Origin: Streptomonospora alba
GTDB taxonomy: Bacteria > Actinomycetota > Actinomycetes > Streptosporangiales > Streptosporangiaceae
DNA length: 64,000 nt
Direction of reading: 5' to 3'
NCBI RefSeq assembly: GCF_000826685.1
Contig: NZ_JROO01000033.1
Span: 1-64,000, forward strand
Positions 26,456-35,412 of this stretch are shown here, one piece after another. A model generated the notes under the pieces. That model ran no database searches and was not told the origin of the DNA. It saw only the letters and a program-made list of their open reading frames with translations. Position numbers and translations under genes: made by a program. Position 1 is the first letter of the stretch. Each line of letters starts with the position of its first letter.

Positions 26456-27418
26456 TCACCGTGCCACGCGGAATCCCGTATTGCCGGTGGAGCTGTCCGG
26501 GGAGTTGCCCATCCGCGCCGAGGTGCGGTAGCGGAAGCAGTACGACTCGTGGCACATGTGGGAGCCGCCCTTGAGAACCCGGGCCTGCCCGAAGCGCGGA
26601 CCGGTGGGGTCGGTCCACGGCCCCTTCCGGTGGTACCGCGGGTTGAACCGGTCCGCGCACCACTCCCACACGTTTCCCGTCGTGTTGTACAGCCCGTAGC
26701 CGTTGGGCGGGAAGGCGTCCACCGGGCAGGTGCCGACGTAGCCGTCGGCAGCGGTGTTGCGGTCGGGAAAGGAGCCCTGCCAGACGTTCATGCGGTGCTC
26801 TCCGCCCGGCTCGCGTTCGTCGCCCCAGGGGTAGGGCTTCCCGGTCAGCCCGCCCCGCGCGGCGTACTCCCACTCGGCCTCGGTCGGCAGCCGAACGCCG
26901 GCCCATCGGCAGTAGGCGAGCGCGTCGTCGTGCGAGACGTGGACGACGGGGTGGTCCTGGCGCCCGCGGAGCCCGGAACCGGGGCCCTCGGGGCGGCGCC
27001 AGTCGGCTTCGTGCACCTGGCGCCACCACGACGCGCCGGCGGCGGCCCGCGTCGGGGGGAACCGGCGCGGCAGGAAACCCGCGAAGACGAAGGTCCAGCC
27101 GTACCGCTCGGCGTCCGTGGCATAGCCCGTGCTCTGGACGAACGCGGCGAACTCGGCGTTGGTGACCGCCGTGGCGGCGATCTCGAACCCGCTGAGCGTC
27201 ACCTCCCGGACCGGCCCCTCGCCGTCCTCGGGGTAGGGTCCGTCCGCACAGCCCATGAGGAACGCGCCGCCTTCCAACGTCCGCCAGCCGCCGTGCGGCG
27301 GCGGGGCGGCCGCCTCCGCAGCGGCGACGGGCGTCGGCGCCTCGGCGGCCTGCGCCTCTCCCCGTGGCGGGGCGCAGCATGAACTCCGAGGCCGGTCGGA
27401 TGAGGTGTCTGCGCTCAT
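26456..27418 (-). CDS. Formylglycine-generating enzyme (SUMF1/FGE), copy 1
   Basis: A 320-residue FGE-sulfatase domain protein, expected to oxidise the cysteine of CxPxR motifs in type I sulfatases to formylglycine using copper and oxygen. The active-site cysteine pair is C289 and C294 in GGSHMCHESYCFRYR. The conserved RLPTEAEWEYAARGG and YNTTGNVWEWCADRF segments are present. The N terminus carries SSCCAPPRG, which itself reads C15-A-P-P-R19, a CxPxR pattern. ATG 27418 has GAGGAG upstream. No sulfatase gene is next to it; a second FGE gene next to a sulfatase lies at 42468-43418. Cytoplasmic, no signal peptide. Confidence 0.9.
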   Translation of the reverse strand: MSADTSSDRPRSSCCAPPRGEAQAAEAPTPVAAAEAAAPPPHGGWRTLEGGAFLMGCADGPYPEDGEGPVREVTLSGFEIAATAVTNAEFAAFVQSTGYATDAERYGWTFVFAGFLPRRFPPTRAAAGASWWRQVHEADWRRPEGPGSGLRGRQDHPVVHVSHDDALAYCRWAGVRLPTEAEWEYAARGGLTGKPYPWGDEREPGGEHRMNVWQGSFPDRNTAADGYVGTCPVDAFPPNGYGLYNTTGNVWEWCADRFNPRYHRKGPWTDPTGPRFGQARVLKGGSHMCHESYCFRYRTSARMGNSPDSSTGNTGFRVAR

Positions 27419-27710
27419 GGATCGCTCCTCGTACCGTCTCGGCCGCACTGCCGTCGAACTCGGCGCCCCGCACGGCCGGGGCGATCTCCTCCGGCGGTGA
27501 GCGGCACGGCCACCGCCGATCGTCCCGTTCCCACACCACATGATCACAGTGGTGGCGATGCCGCCCGACCAGGCGCGTCGCCTGCACCGGTCCGGGGCGC
27601 GCCGGCGGCCTTCCTTTCTGCGGGCGCTCGCCGCCCGCGAGGCCGGTGCGACGTTCGACCTGCGCGCCCGCGGCGGTCGCGGACCGGGTCTCTGGGGGAC
27701 ACACAGGGCT

Positions 27711-28358
27711 TCAGGGGCGAGACCGGCTCGTGTCGGCACCGTGGCGCAGTCCGTCGATGAGGAGCCCGACCATGCGCCGGCTGTAGCCGACTCCCCTGTC
27801 CGTCACGGGCATGCAGAGGTTCGATACGGCGTACAGGAGGTCCTCGGGGGCGATGTCGGCGCGGATCTCGCCCCTCGCCGCCGCGGCTTCGAGCAGTGAG
27901 CCCAGGGCCGGGCCGAGGCGCTGCATGAAGTAGGCGGGCAGGGCGTCGAACGCCGGATCCCCCGAGTGGAGGGCTTTGGCGAGGCCCCGTTTGGCCGCGA
28001 GGAACTCGGTGTAGCGGTGGATCCACTTCTCGAGTGCCTCTGCCGGCTCGTGCGCGGCGGCCAGCGCCGGGGCGGCGTCGGCGCAGGCGTCCACCTCGTG
28101 CTGGAACACGGCCTTGACCAGGTCCGAGCGCTGCGGGAAGTGCCGATACAAGGTTCCCACCCCGACGCCGGCCTGATCGGCGATCTCCCTCGCGGGCGCG
28201 TCTACGCCCGACGTGCCGAAGACGGCTTTCGCCGCGTCGAGCAGGGAGTCGATGTTGCGCTGCGCGTCGGCGCGCGGCCGACGCGGCGCGCGTTCCGGTG
28301 CGCCCGGGCCCGCCGAGCCGGTCGATTCGGCCCCGGTCCGCGCCGTGTTGTCCGTCAC
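27711..28358 (-). CDS. TetR-family transcriptional regulator
   Basis: A 215-residue TetR regulator. After a flexible basic/proline N terminus the helix-turn-helix (about 35-80) includes AREIADQAGVGVGTLYRHFPQRSDLV; the C-terminal ligand domain follows. I choose GTG 28358 with GGAGGAG 4-5 nt upstream. A start 20 codons earlier (28418) would place coding sequence over the operators. It is divergent from an aldo-keto reductase gene and two operator-like palindromes lie between them, so it probably represses both. Confidence 0.88.
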   Translation of the reverse strand: MTDNTARTGAESTGSAGPGAPERAPRRPRADAQRNIDSLLDAAKAVFGTSGVDAPAREIADQAGVGVGTLYRHFPQRSDLVKAVFQHEVDACADAAPALAAAHEPAEALEKWIHRYTEFLAAKRGLAKALHSGDPAFDALPAYFMQRLGPALGSLLEAAAARGEIRADIAPEDLLYAVSNLCMPVTDRGVGYSRRMVGLLIDGLRHGADTSRSRP

Positions 28359-28379
28359 TGCACTCCTCCGCTTGCTTTC

Positions 28380-28417
28380 CGGAACGTTGTTCCATATTGT
28401 TCTGGAAGGGCGTTCCA
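28380..28417. promoter_or_regulatory. Twin TetR-type operators upstream of TetR and AKR genes
   Basis: Two 15-bp near-palindromes of the form TGGAAC-n-GTTCCA lie at 28380-28394 (CGGAACGTTGTTCCA) and 28403-28417 (TGGAAGGGCGTTCCA). Their centres are 23 bp apart. They occupy the 127-bp gap between the divergent TetR and aldo-keto reductase genes. Confidence 0.6.
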
Positions 28418-28485
28418 CTTCGGTTCAGAATACGGCATCGAATCAGCGCTCTCCATACCTCGGCTCCAACCTCGGGAGACACCCA

Positions 28486-29514
28486 ATGCAGTACCGCAAC
28501 CTCGGCCGGACCGGCATCAAGGTCAGCCCCTACGCGCTCGGCGCGATGATGTTCGGGGCCGTCGGCAACCCCGACCACGACGACTCGATCAAGATCATCC
28601 ACAAGGCCCTCGACGCGGGGATCAACGTCGTCGACACCGCCGACGTGTACTCCCACGGCGAGTCGGAGGAGATCGTGGGCAAGGCCCTCAAAGGACGCCG
28701 CGGCGACGTCGTGCTCGCCACCAAGGCACGGCTGCCGATGAGCGAGGACCCCAACCACCAGGGCGCCTCCAGGCGCTGGCTGGTGCGTGCCCTGGACGAC
28801 TCGCTGCGGCGCCTGCAGACCGACCACATCGACCTGTTCCAGATGCAGCGGCCCGACCCCGACACCGACATCGAGGAGACCCTCTCGACGCTCACCGATC
28901 TGGTGCGTGCGGGCAAGGTCCGGGCCGTCGGCACCTCGTCCCTGCCCGCCTCGGACATCGTCCGCTCCCACTGGGTCGCCGAGCGGCGCGGCCTGACCCG
29001 GTTGCGCACCGAGCAGCCGCCGTACTCGATCCTCAACCGCGGCATCGAGCGCGAGGTCCTGCCCGTGGCGCAGGAGTACGGCATGGGCACCCTGGTCTAC
29101 AGCCCGCTCGCCGGCGGCCTGCTGACCGGCCGGTACCGCAAGGGCCAGGACGCCGACACCCACCGGTCCCGGTTCGGCTTCAACCACCTGAAGGACGAGC
29201 GCCGCCTGGACGCCGTGGAACAGCTCATCCCCCTCGCCCAGGAGGCCGGGACGCCCCTCGCCCACCTCGCGCTGGCCTTCGCCATCGGCCACCCGGGGGT
29301 CACCTCCGCGATCATCGGACCGCGCACCATGGAGCACCTCGACGACCTGCTCGCCGGCGTCGACGTCACGCTCAGCGACGAGGTCCTCGACCGGATCGAC
29401 GAGATCGTCCCGCCCGGCACCGACATCGGCCGACTCGACATGGCCTACGACCCGCCCGCCATCCTGCGGTCCCCGCTGCGCCGGCGCCCGTTCGAGGCGC
29501 GTGCGGCGGCCTGA
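28486..29514 (+). CDS. Aldo/keto reductase with altered catalytic tetrad
   Basis: A 342-residue TIM-barrel aldo-keto reductase of the YhdN/AKR11-like group that would reduce carbonyls with NADPH. Catalytic Asp50 and Tyr55 lie in VVDTADVYSHGE and Lys80 in LATKAR. At the fourth tetrad position, where relatives have histidine in a HRPD segment, the sequence reads MQRPDPD, so Gln121 replaces His. The C-terminal AIIGPRTMEHLDDLL is the NADP-binding end. ATG 28486 has GGGAGA upstream. It is divergent from the TetR gene that probably controls it. Confidence 0.88.
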   Translation: MQYRNLGRTGIKVSPYALGAMMFGAVGNPDHDDSIKIIHKALDAGINVVDTADVYSHGESEEIVGKALKGRRGDVVLATKARLPMSEDPNHQGASRRWLVRALDDSLRRLQTDHIDLFQMQRPDPDTDIEETLSTLTDLVRAGKVRAVGTSSLPASDIVRSHWVAERRGLTRLRTEQPPYSILNRGIEREVLPVAQEYGMGTLVYSPLAGGLLTGRYRKGQDADTHRSRFGFNHLKDERRLDAVEQLIPLAQEAGTPLAHLALAFAIGHPGVTSAIIGPRTMEHLDDLLAGVDVTLSDEVLDRIDEIVPPGTDIGRLDMAYDPPAILRSPLRRRPFEARAAA

Positions 29515-29708
29515 GCCCATCCGCCGGCGTGAGACGGGTCGGCGGCGGTCCGCCCGCCACGGCCCGAAAGTGCGGCCGCGGCAGATCCGCCGGCGGGCAC
29601 GGCCGCTCCTGGGAATCGGTGCACGCGCCGATCAGTGGGCACCCGGACCCTGGCGGCCTGTGCGGCGGCGTCCCGCGGCGCCTCCGACCCGCCGCGGTCA
29701 CCGGGGCA

Positions 29709-29738
29709 TTGACGCGCCAGAACCGGCCGGTCTAGCGT
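29709..29738 (+). promoter_or_regulatory. Predicted promoter of the Tm-1-like operon
   Basis: TTGACG (29709-29714) and TAGCGT (29733-29738) are separated by 18 bp, close to the actinobacterial housekeeping-sigma consensus. The first gene of the operon starts 40 bp downstream at 29779, with GAGGAG before its ATG. Confidence 0.5.
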
Positions 29739-29778
29739 CCAAGAGCTGGAGCGTCCCCGCACTCGAGGAGTTGGGCCC

Positions 29779-30999
29779 ATGGCGCCGACGGTCGCGCTGC
29801 TCGGCACTTTGGACACCAAGGGAGCGGAGTACGAGTTCCTCAGGCAGCGCCTCGCGGCCGCCGGATGCACGCCCCTGCTGATCGACTGCGGCGTGTACCC
29901 GCCCGAGGGGGCGACCCCCGACATCCCCGCCGAACAGGTGGCCCAGGCCGCCGGTGCCGCGGTGGAGCGATTGCGCGAGGCCGCCGACCGCGGTGCGGCC
30001 GTGGCGCGGATGGCCGAGGGGGCGGCGGCGACCCTGCGGGAACTGTCCGAGGCGGGCCGGGTCCAGGCGGTGCTGGCGGTGGGCGGCTCCGGGGGCACCG
30101 CGATCGCGGCCCAGGCGATGGCCGCGCTGCCGATCGGCATGCCCAAGCTCATCGTCTCCACGGTGGCTTCGGGAGACACCCGCCCCTACGTGGGCGCACG
30201 GGACGTGACGATGATGTATTCGGTCGTCGACATCGCCGGCATCAACCGCATCTCCGCGCGCATCCTCGCCAACGCCGCGGCGGCGGCCGCGGGCATGGCC
30301 GGCGCCGCGGAACCGCGGGTCCCGCCCCGGCCGCTGGTGGGGACCAGCATGTTCGGCGTCACCACGCCCAGCGTCACCGCCGCCCGCGAGAACCTCGAGC
30401 GCTCCGGGTTCGAGGTCCTGGTCTTCCACGCCACGGGCACCGGCGGGCAGTCGCTGGAGGCACTGGCCGCCGACGGCTATCTGGCGGGCGTACTCGACAT
30501 CACGACCACCGAGCTGGCCGACGAACTCGTCGGCGGGGTCATGAGCGCCGGATCCGACCGGTTGCGCGTGGCCGGCCGCCACGGCCTGCCCCAGGTGGTC
30601 TCGGTGGGCGCGGTGGACATGGTGAACTTCGCCGCGCCCGACACCGTGCCCGCCGCCTTCGCCGACCGGGTCTTCTATCACCACAACCCCAACGTCACCC
30701 TGATGCGCACCACCGCCCAGGAGTGCACCGAGATCGCCCGGCGCATCGCGGACCGGCTGAACGGGGCCGCCGGGCCCGTGTCGCTCTACCTGCCGCTCGG
30801 CGGCGTATCCGCGCTCTCGGTGGCCGGCGGGCCCTTCCACGACGCCGAGGCCGACACCGCGCTGTTCGCCACGCTGCGCGAGCGCATCGACCCGGCCCGC
30901 GTGGAGCTGCACGAGCTCGACACCGACGTCAACGACCCGCGGTTCGCCGCGGCGATGACCGACCGCCTGACCGCACTCGTCCAGGAGCACCAGCAGTGA
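29779..30999 (+). CDS. Tm-1-like ATP-binding domain protein (UPF0261)
   Basis: A 406-residue protein of the UPF0261 family, homologous to the N-terminal nucleotide-binding half of the tomato Tm-1 antiviral protein. It begins with [21 protein letters not shown], the family hallmark, and has glycine-rich nucleotide-contact segments such as [17 protein letters not shown] and [14 protein letters not shown]. The in vivo reaction is not firmly established. Its TGA overlaps the GTG of the next gene (GTGA), whose product matches the second half of such proteins, so the two probably form one complex. Cytoplasmic. Confidence 0.88.
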   Translation: MAPTVALLGTLDTKGAEYEFLRQRLAAAGCTPLLIDCGVYPPEGATPDIPAEQVAQAAGAAVERLREAADRGAAVARMAEGAAATLRELSEAGRVQAVLAVGGSGGTAIAAQAMAALPIGMPKLIVSTVASGDTRPYVGARDVTMMYSVVDIAGINRISARILANAAAAAAGMAGAAEPRVPPRPLVGTSMFGVTTPSVTAARENLERSGFEVLVFHATGTGGQSLEALAADGYLAGVLDITTTELADELVGGVMSAGSDRLRVAGRHGLPQVVSVGAVDMVNFAAPDTVPAAFADRVFYHHNPNVTLMRTTAQECTEIARRIADRLNGAAGPVSLYLPLGGVSALSVAGGPFHDAEADTALFATLRERIDPARVELHELDTDVNDPRFAAAMTDRLTALVQEHQQ

Positions 31000-31826
31000 A
31001 CCGTGACCAAGCACTCGCCCGGCTGCGTCGCGTGGCCGGGGCGGGCGAGACCGTGATCGGCGCCGGCGCGGGCACCGGGCTGTCGGCCAAGTGCGCCGAG
31101 GCCGGGGGCAGCGACCTGATCATCATCTACAACTCGGGGCGCTACCGCATGGCCGGGCGCGGCTCGCTGGCCGGCCTGATGCCCTACGGCGATGCCAACG
31201 CGATCGTGGTGGACATGGCGCGTGAGGTGCTTCCGGTGGTACGCGAGACCCCGGTGCTGGCCGGTGTGTGCGGCACCGATCCGTTCCGGCGGATGGAGGT
31301 GTTCCTCGCCGAACTGAAGTCCCTGGGCTTCGCCGGGGTGCAGAACTTCCCCACGGTCGGCCTCATCGACGGCACCTTCCGGGCCAACCTCGAAGAGACC
31401 GGGATGGGCTTCGGCCTCGAGGTGGCGATGGTCCGCCAGGCGCGGGAGATGGACCTGCTGACCGCTCCCTACGTCTTCGACACCGACCAGGCCCGGCGCA
31501 TGGCCGAGGCCGGCGCCGACGTGGTGGTGGCTCACATGGGGTTGACGACCTCGGGGACCATCGGCGCCCAGACCGCCCTGACCCTCGACGATTCGGTACG
31601 GCGGGTGCAGCAGATCGCCGACGCCGCCCGCGAGGCCTCCCCCGAGGTGATCGTGCTCTGCCACGGCGGGCCGATCGCCGAGCCCGACGACGCCGGCTAC
31701 GTGCTGGCCAACACCCGCGGGGTGTCCGGCTTCTTCGGCGCCTCCAGCATGGAGCGCCTGCCCACGGAGACCGCGATGAAACAGACCATGCGCCGCTACA
31801 AGGAACTGCGCCCCGCACCGGGCTGA
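30996..31826 (+). CDS. Phosphoenolpyruvate hydrolase-family TIM-barrel protein
   Basis: A 276-residue protein of the family annotated as phosphoenolpyruvate hydrolase or Tm-1 C-terminal-like TIM barrel. Family segments include [41 protein letters not shown] and [13 protein letters not shown] 30996 is the start: it overlaps the preceding stop (GTGA) and has AGGAG 8 nt upstream. In some fungi and bacteria the two domains occur in one chain, which supports a joint function here. The name reflects similarity to a C-C or P-O lyase barrel; the substrate is unknown. Confidence 0.87.
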   Translation: MNRDQALARLRRVAGAGETVIGAGAGTGLSAKCAEAGGSDLIIIYNSGRYRMAGRGSLAGLMPYGDANAIVVDMAREVLPVVRETPVLAGVCGTDPFRRMEVFLAELKSLGFAGVQNFPTVGLIDGTFRANLEETGMGFGLEVAMVRQAREMDLLTAPYVFDTDQARRMAEAGADVVVAHMGLTTSGTIGAQTALTLDDSVRRVQQIADAAREASPEVIVLCHGGPIAEPDDAGYVLANTRGVSGFFGASSMERLPTETAMKQTMRRYKELRPAPG

Positions 31827-31875
31827 GCCGGCCGACGGGCGCCCGGGCGCGACGAAACGGACAGGAGATCACACG

Positions 31876-32292
31876 GTGCGACTCGCAGCGGTCGACCCCC
31901 ACAGCCGGGAGACCATGACCTTCGACTGGGGCTCGGCGAAGTGGTACATCCAGCCCGACAGCGTCCCCGAGACCGGGCTGACCTTCGGTGAGGTGGTGCT
32001 CAACCCCGGCCGGGGCCACGACCGGCACAACCACCCCGGCTCCGAGGAGGTGCTCTACGTACTGTCCGGAACCGGGCGGCAGATGCTCGACGACGAGGAA
32101 CCCTTCGACGTCTCCCCCGGCGACGTCGTCCATGTGCCGCGGGGCGTGTACCACAGCACCATGAACACCGGCTGGACCCCGATGCGGCTGATCGCGGTCT
32201 ACAACCCCGGCGGCGAGGAGGCGGCACTGCGCGGCCTCCCGGACTTCGCCCCCGTTCCGCCCGGCGAGGTTCCCCGACTGCGCCGCGAATGA
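31876..32292 (+). CDS. Cupin-domain protein
   Basis: A 138-residue single-domain cupin. Motif 1 is HDRHNHPGSEEVLYVLSGTG and motif 2 is PGDVVHVPRGVYHS, giving three histidines and a glutamate for a metal. GTG 31876 has AGGAG 8 nt upstream. It follows the TIM-barrel gene by 49 bp on the same strand and probably belongs to the operon. It could be an isomerase, a dioxygenase-like enzyme or a small-molecule binder acting on the same unknown compound. Confidence 0.82.
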   Translation: MRLAAVDPHSRETMTFDWGSAKWYIQPDSVPETGLTFGEVVLNPGRGHDRHNHPGSEEVLYVLSGTGRQMLDDEEPFDVSPGDVVHVPRGVYHSTMNTGWTPMRLIAVYNPGGEEAALRGLPDFAPVPPGEVPRLRRE

Positions 32293-32298
32293 AATCCG

Positions 32299-32317
32299 AG
32301 GCCTCCCCCGCAGGCCT
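32299..32317 (+). terminator. Possible terminator after cupin gene
   Basis: AGGCCT is repeated at 32299-32304 and 32312-32317 around a 7-nt loop and can form a 6-bp stem, followed by TTC. It lies 7 bp after the cupin stop codon. Confidence 0.35.
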
Positions 32318-32552
32318 TTCGGCCGCCGAGCCGGCGATCGGCGGGACGATCCGGCGGCCGTATTCGCAGATGTGGCGCGCCGCGTCCTGACGGTGGCCCC
32401 TGGCGGAGGGGACCCGGCTTCCGGGTTCCCCCTCGCCTGCCGACGCCGGGCGGTGGTGGTACACAATCGGTGCCATGCTTCCGGGCGCAGTCTCCCTACC
32501 CGTCCCCAGAGCTCTCGTTCCGGTCCCCGGTCCGACGCCGGGGAGTTGGGCC

Positions 32553-34736
32553 GTGGCCGGACTTTCCCAGGAAACGAGCGTTTCCCTGTTGTGGGTACTC
32601 TGCATCCTCGTGGGCCTCGGGGCGAGCGCCGGACTGGTCCTGCGAGTGCGGCGCCGCCCGAAGCCCTCTCCGCCTGACAGCGGCGGCGGCCAAGGCCCCG
32701 GCAGCAGGATCGAAGGAGACGTGGCCGGTACCGCCGTGCAGGCCGGTACCGTCACCGGCGGCATCCACGTCTACGCCCACGGCCCCAGCCGGCCTCCGCC
32801 CACGGAGACAGACGCGGCCCTGTCCGCCGCCATCCCCGTTGGACAAGCTCTTCCCCGCCGATTGGGGATACACGCCGCCCGCCGCGGCACCGACGACTCC
32901 GACCTGCCCCCGTACGTGCCGCGCGACTCCGACGGCCTCATCCGACGACGCGTACGCACATCCGCGGACCACGGGGGCGCTGTACTTGTGGTAGGAGATT
33001 CCACCGCAGGCAAGTCCCGCGCGCTGCTGCACGCCCTCGCCGAGACGGTGCCCGAACGACGGCTGGTCGTACCGGCCGCGGACACCGACTTCACCGCCTT
33101 GGCTGACCGCCTGCGCAGCACGGCGATCGACGAGGAGCATGAGCGCTGGGTTCTCTGGCTCGACGATCTCGACCGCTACCTGTGGCACGGCGCGAAGGGA
33201 CTGACCGAAGCCACGGTCCAGGCGCTGGCAGCCGCGCGGACCCTCGTGGCCGCCACCATTCGAAGTGAGTACTACGACGCCTATCGGGCCGCCCCCGCCG
33301 ACGGTCGGGGTGAAGCGCACGGAGACGGTGAAGAGGCCCGCCTGCTCCGGCGCATCGACGTCGTAGAGCTCGGACGGGTGTGGTCGCCCGGAGAAGTCCG
33401 GCGCACCGCGGAATCACCGGATCGGCGGCTGCGCGAAGCCGCAGCGCATCACGGCGTACACGGTGTCGCCGAGTACTTGGCCGCAGGCCCCGACCTCCTG
33501 GCGGAGTGGCGCCGTGCCCGGCGACACGTCCAGCGGGGTGGGCATCCCCGGGGCCACGCCGTGGTCACCGCAGCCGTCGACCTCACCCGCACCGGCTTGG
33601 GAAGCCCACTCACCCGGGAACTGATCGAGCAGGCCCACTCCGCCTACCTTGCCGACGCGGCCGCCCTTGGCCCCGAAACGTTCGAGGAAGCCTGGGACTG
33701 GGCACGAGAGCTCCGGCTGGGGACCACCGGACTTCTGGTTCCTGCCGACCACGGCGGCAAGGAAGGGTGGCGCCCATTCGACTATCTGATCGAAGCCGCC
33801 GACACACCGATCCCCGCCGCCACATGGCAGGCGGCACTCGACCACGCTACGGATGCCGAAGCACGCCTGCGCGTCGTTCTCTCCGCCGACCGCCTGGGCG
33901 AGCGGGAATTCGCGCATGCCGAATGCGAAACTCTGGCCCTGACGGGCCATGCACGGGCCATGACGATCATGGGCCGCTGGGAACGGCGTGCCCAACGTTT
34001 CCGAAAAGCCGAGGAATGGTTCCGACAAGCCGTTTCCGCGGGAAACGCCACCGCCGTAAGGGACCTCGGCCATGCGCTCAGTATGCGGGGACGCGTCGGC
34101 GAGGCCGAAGAACTGCTGCGCAGTGCTGCCGAGCACGGTGACTTTCGCGCAATGAATGCCCTCGCCAGCCTGCTCAGCGAGCAAAGGCGGCCGGAGGAGG
34201 CCCTGCACTGGTACCGCAGATCCGCTCTCTCCGGCGACCGGTCGGCAGTAGAGCAGTACGGCCGCATGCTTACCGACCAAGGGCGGCCGGAGCTGGCGGA
34301 GCGGTGGTACCGCGAAGCCGTCGAACGGGGCCACTTCTCCGCCATGGCCAGCCTGGGAACACTGCTCCAAGCGCAGGGGCGATCCGACGAGGCCGAGGAA
34401 TGGATTCGAACGGCCATAGACGACGGCCGGCATGATGCCGCACTTCAGATCGGACTGTTCTTCATGGAGCGACAGCGGCCTGCGGAAGCGGTCCCCTGGC
34501 TCCGCCGGGCCGCAGCCGATCTCGGTGCCGGTATCGGTGTCGAGCACCTTGCGGCCGCCCTCGTACACGAAGGCAGGGACGAGGAAGCCGCCGCCTGGAT
34601 CCGCGAATTTGGTAGCGACTACGACGCCACCATGGTCGGCCTTATCCTCACTGCGGGCCGTTGGGACGACGAAGCGCGTCGATGGGAGCAGGCAGCGGGC
34701 GAGCTCCTTGAACCCGGTTCCGACAAGGACGCCTGA
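32553..34736 (+). CDS. Membrane-anchored P-loop protein with TPR/Sel1-like repeats and glycine-rich motif
   Basis: A 727-residue protein of no named family. From GTG 32553 (GGGGAG 7 nt upstream) it has a membrane helix at about 11-31 ending in RVRRR, so the rest should be cytoplasmic. A glycine-rich segment at 51-74 (core VAGTAVQAGTVTGGIHVY) resembles motifs found between domains of actinobacterial STAND/TPR proteins. A P-loop VVGDSTAGKS is at about 146-155 and a Walker B-like VLWLDDLD at about 199-206. A helical region follows, and from about 464 to 690 there are six or seven repeats of about 36 residues, with A/W/YRxA and LGxxLxxxGR patterns of Sel1/TPR type. ATG 32475 is an alternative start without a good ribosome binding site. 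It probably senses or signals, but its job is unknown. Confidence 0.78.
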   Translation: MAGLSQETSVSLLWVLCILVGLGASAGLVLRVRRRPKPSPPDSGGGQGPGSRIEGDVAGTAVQAGTVTGGIHVYAHGPSRPPPTETDAALSAAIPVGQALPRRLGIHAARRGTDDSDLPPYVPRDSDGLIRRRVRTSADHGGAVLVVGDSTAGKSRALLHALAETVPERRLVVPAADTDFTALADRLRSTAIDEEHERWVLWLDDLDRYLWHGAKGLTEATVQALAAARTLVAATIRSEYYDAYRAAPADGRGEAHGDGEEARLLRRIDVVELGRVWSPGEVRRTAESPDRRLREAAAHHGVHGVAEYLAAGPDLLAEWRRARRHVQRGGHPRGHAVVTAAVDLTRTGLGSPLTRELIEQAHSAYLADAAALGPETFEEAWDWARELRLGTTGLLVPADHGGKEGWRPFDYLIEAADTPIPAATWQAALDHATDAEARLRVVLSADRLGEREFAHAECETLALTGHARAMTIMGRWERRAQRFRKAEEWFRQAVSAGNATAVRDLGHALSMRGRVGEAEELLRSAAEHGDFRAMNALASLLSEQRRPEEALHWYRRSALSGDRSAVEQYGRMLTDQGRPELAERWYREAVERGHFSAMASLGTLLQAQGRSDEAEEWIRTAIDDGRHDAALQIGLFFMERQRPAEAVPWLRRAAADLGAGIGVEHLAAALVHEGRDEEAAAWIREFGSDYDATMVGLILTAGRWDDEARRWEQAAGELLEPGSDKDA

Positions 34737-34793
34737 TCCGGCGGCCGCGCGGCCAGCGGGCCGAGGGCCGCGGGGTCGCCGTAGCAGCGCAGA

Positions 34794-35360
34794 TCAGCCG
34801 TCGTGCTGAGCTGGAAGCGCCTCCGCTGCCCACTCGTCGTCGAGGATCGAGTGCACGATGGAGTCCCGCCAGGCGCCCCGGCTCCACAGGTGCCGGCGGA
34901 TGCGGCCCTCCTCCACCATGCCGGCACCGGCCATCACCCGCTGGGAGGCGGCGTTGGCAGGCGAACGCGCGCCCCAGAGGCGGCTCAGGCCCAGTTCCTC
35001 GAAACCGAGCCGCAGGAGCAGCCGGACGAGTTCGCCGCCCATGCCGCGTCCCCACATATCCGGCCGCAGCACGAAGCCGATCTGACCGCTGTGCGGGTGC
35101 TCGTCGATCCCCAGGCGGGCGACTCCGACCAGCTCGGCGCCGCCGTCGACCGCCGCGAGCATGTACACGGTCCTCGGCTCGGCCGCGGCGTAGGCGATCG
35201 CGGAGTCGAGGACGGCCGCGCACTGCTCCGGCGAGCGCGGTGGGAACGTCAGGTGGCGGGTGGCTTCCTCGTCCCCGTAGACCCGCAGCAGGCCCGCGGC
35301 GTCGTCCGCGGCCATCTCCCGCAGCCCGAGGCGCGATCCCGCGATCTCCATCCCGGTCAT
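34794..35360 (-). CDS. GNAT-family N-acetyltransferase (RimJ/RimL type)
   Basis: A 188-residue acetyltransferase. The acetyl-CoA pyrophosphate loop is in RPDMWGRGMGGELVRLLL and the family end is ANAASQRVMAGAGMVEEGRIRRHL. RimJ/RimL-like members acetylate protein N termini or small amines. It is convergent with the preceding repeat-protein gene (57-bp gap) and lies upstream of an ABC-transporter operon end, so context says little. Acceptor unknown. Confidence 0.88.
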   Translation of the reverse strand: MTGMEIAGSRLGLREMAADDAAGLLRVYGDEEATRHLTFPPRSPEQCAAVLDSAIAYAAAEPRTVYMLAAVDGGAELVGVARLGIDEHPHSGQIGFVLRPDMWGRGMGGELVRLLLRLGFEELGLSRLWGARSPANAASQRVMAGAGMVEEGRIRRHLWSRGAWRDSIVHSILDDEWAAEALPAQHDG

Positions 35361-35412
35361 GCCCCGAGCCTAGCCTCGCCTTTCCGCCGGCTGACCCGCC
35401 TCGCGGCGCGGG

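Noticed and set aside
29865-30995. Upstream frame fused to the TIM-barrel gene, seeming to make a 653-residue protein
   Set aside because: The upstream part lies in another frame of the Tm-1-like gene; GTG 30996 with AGGAG and the GTGA overlap is the true start.
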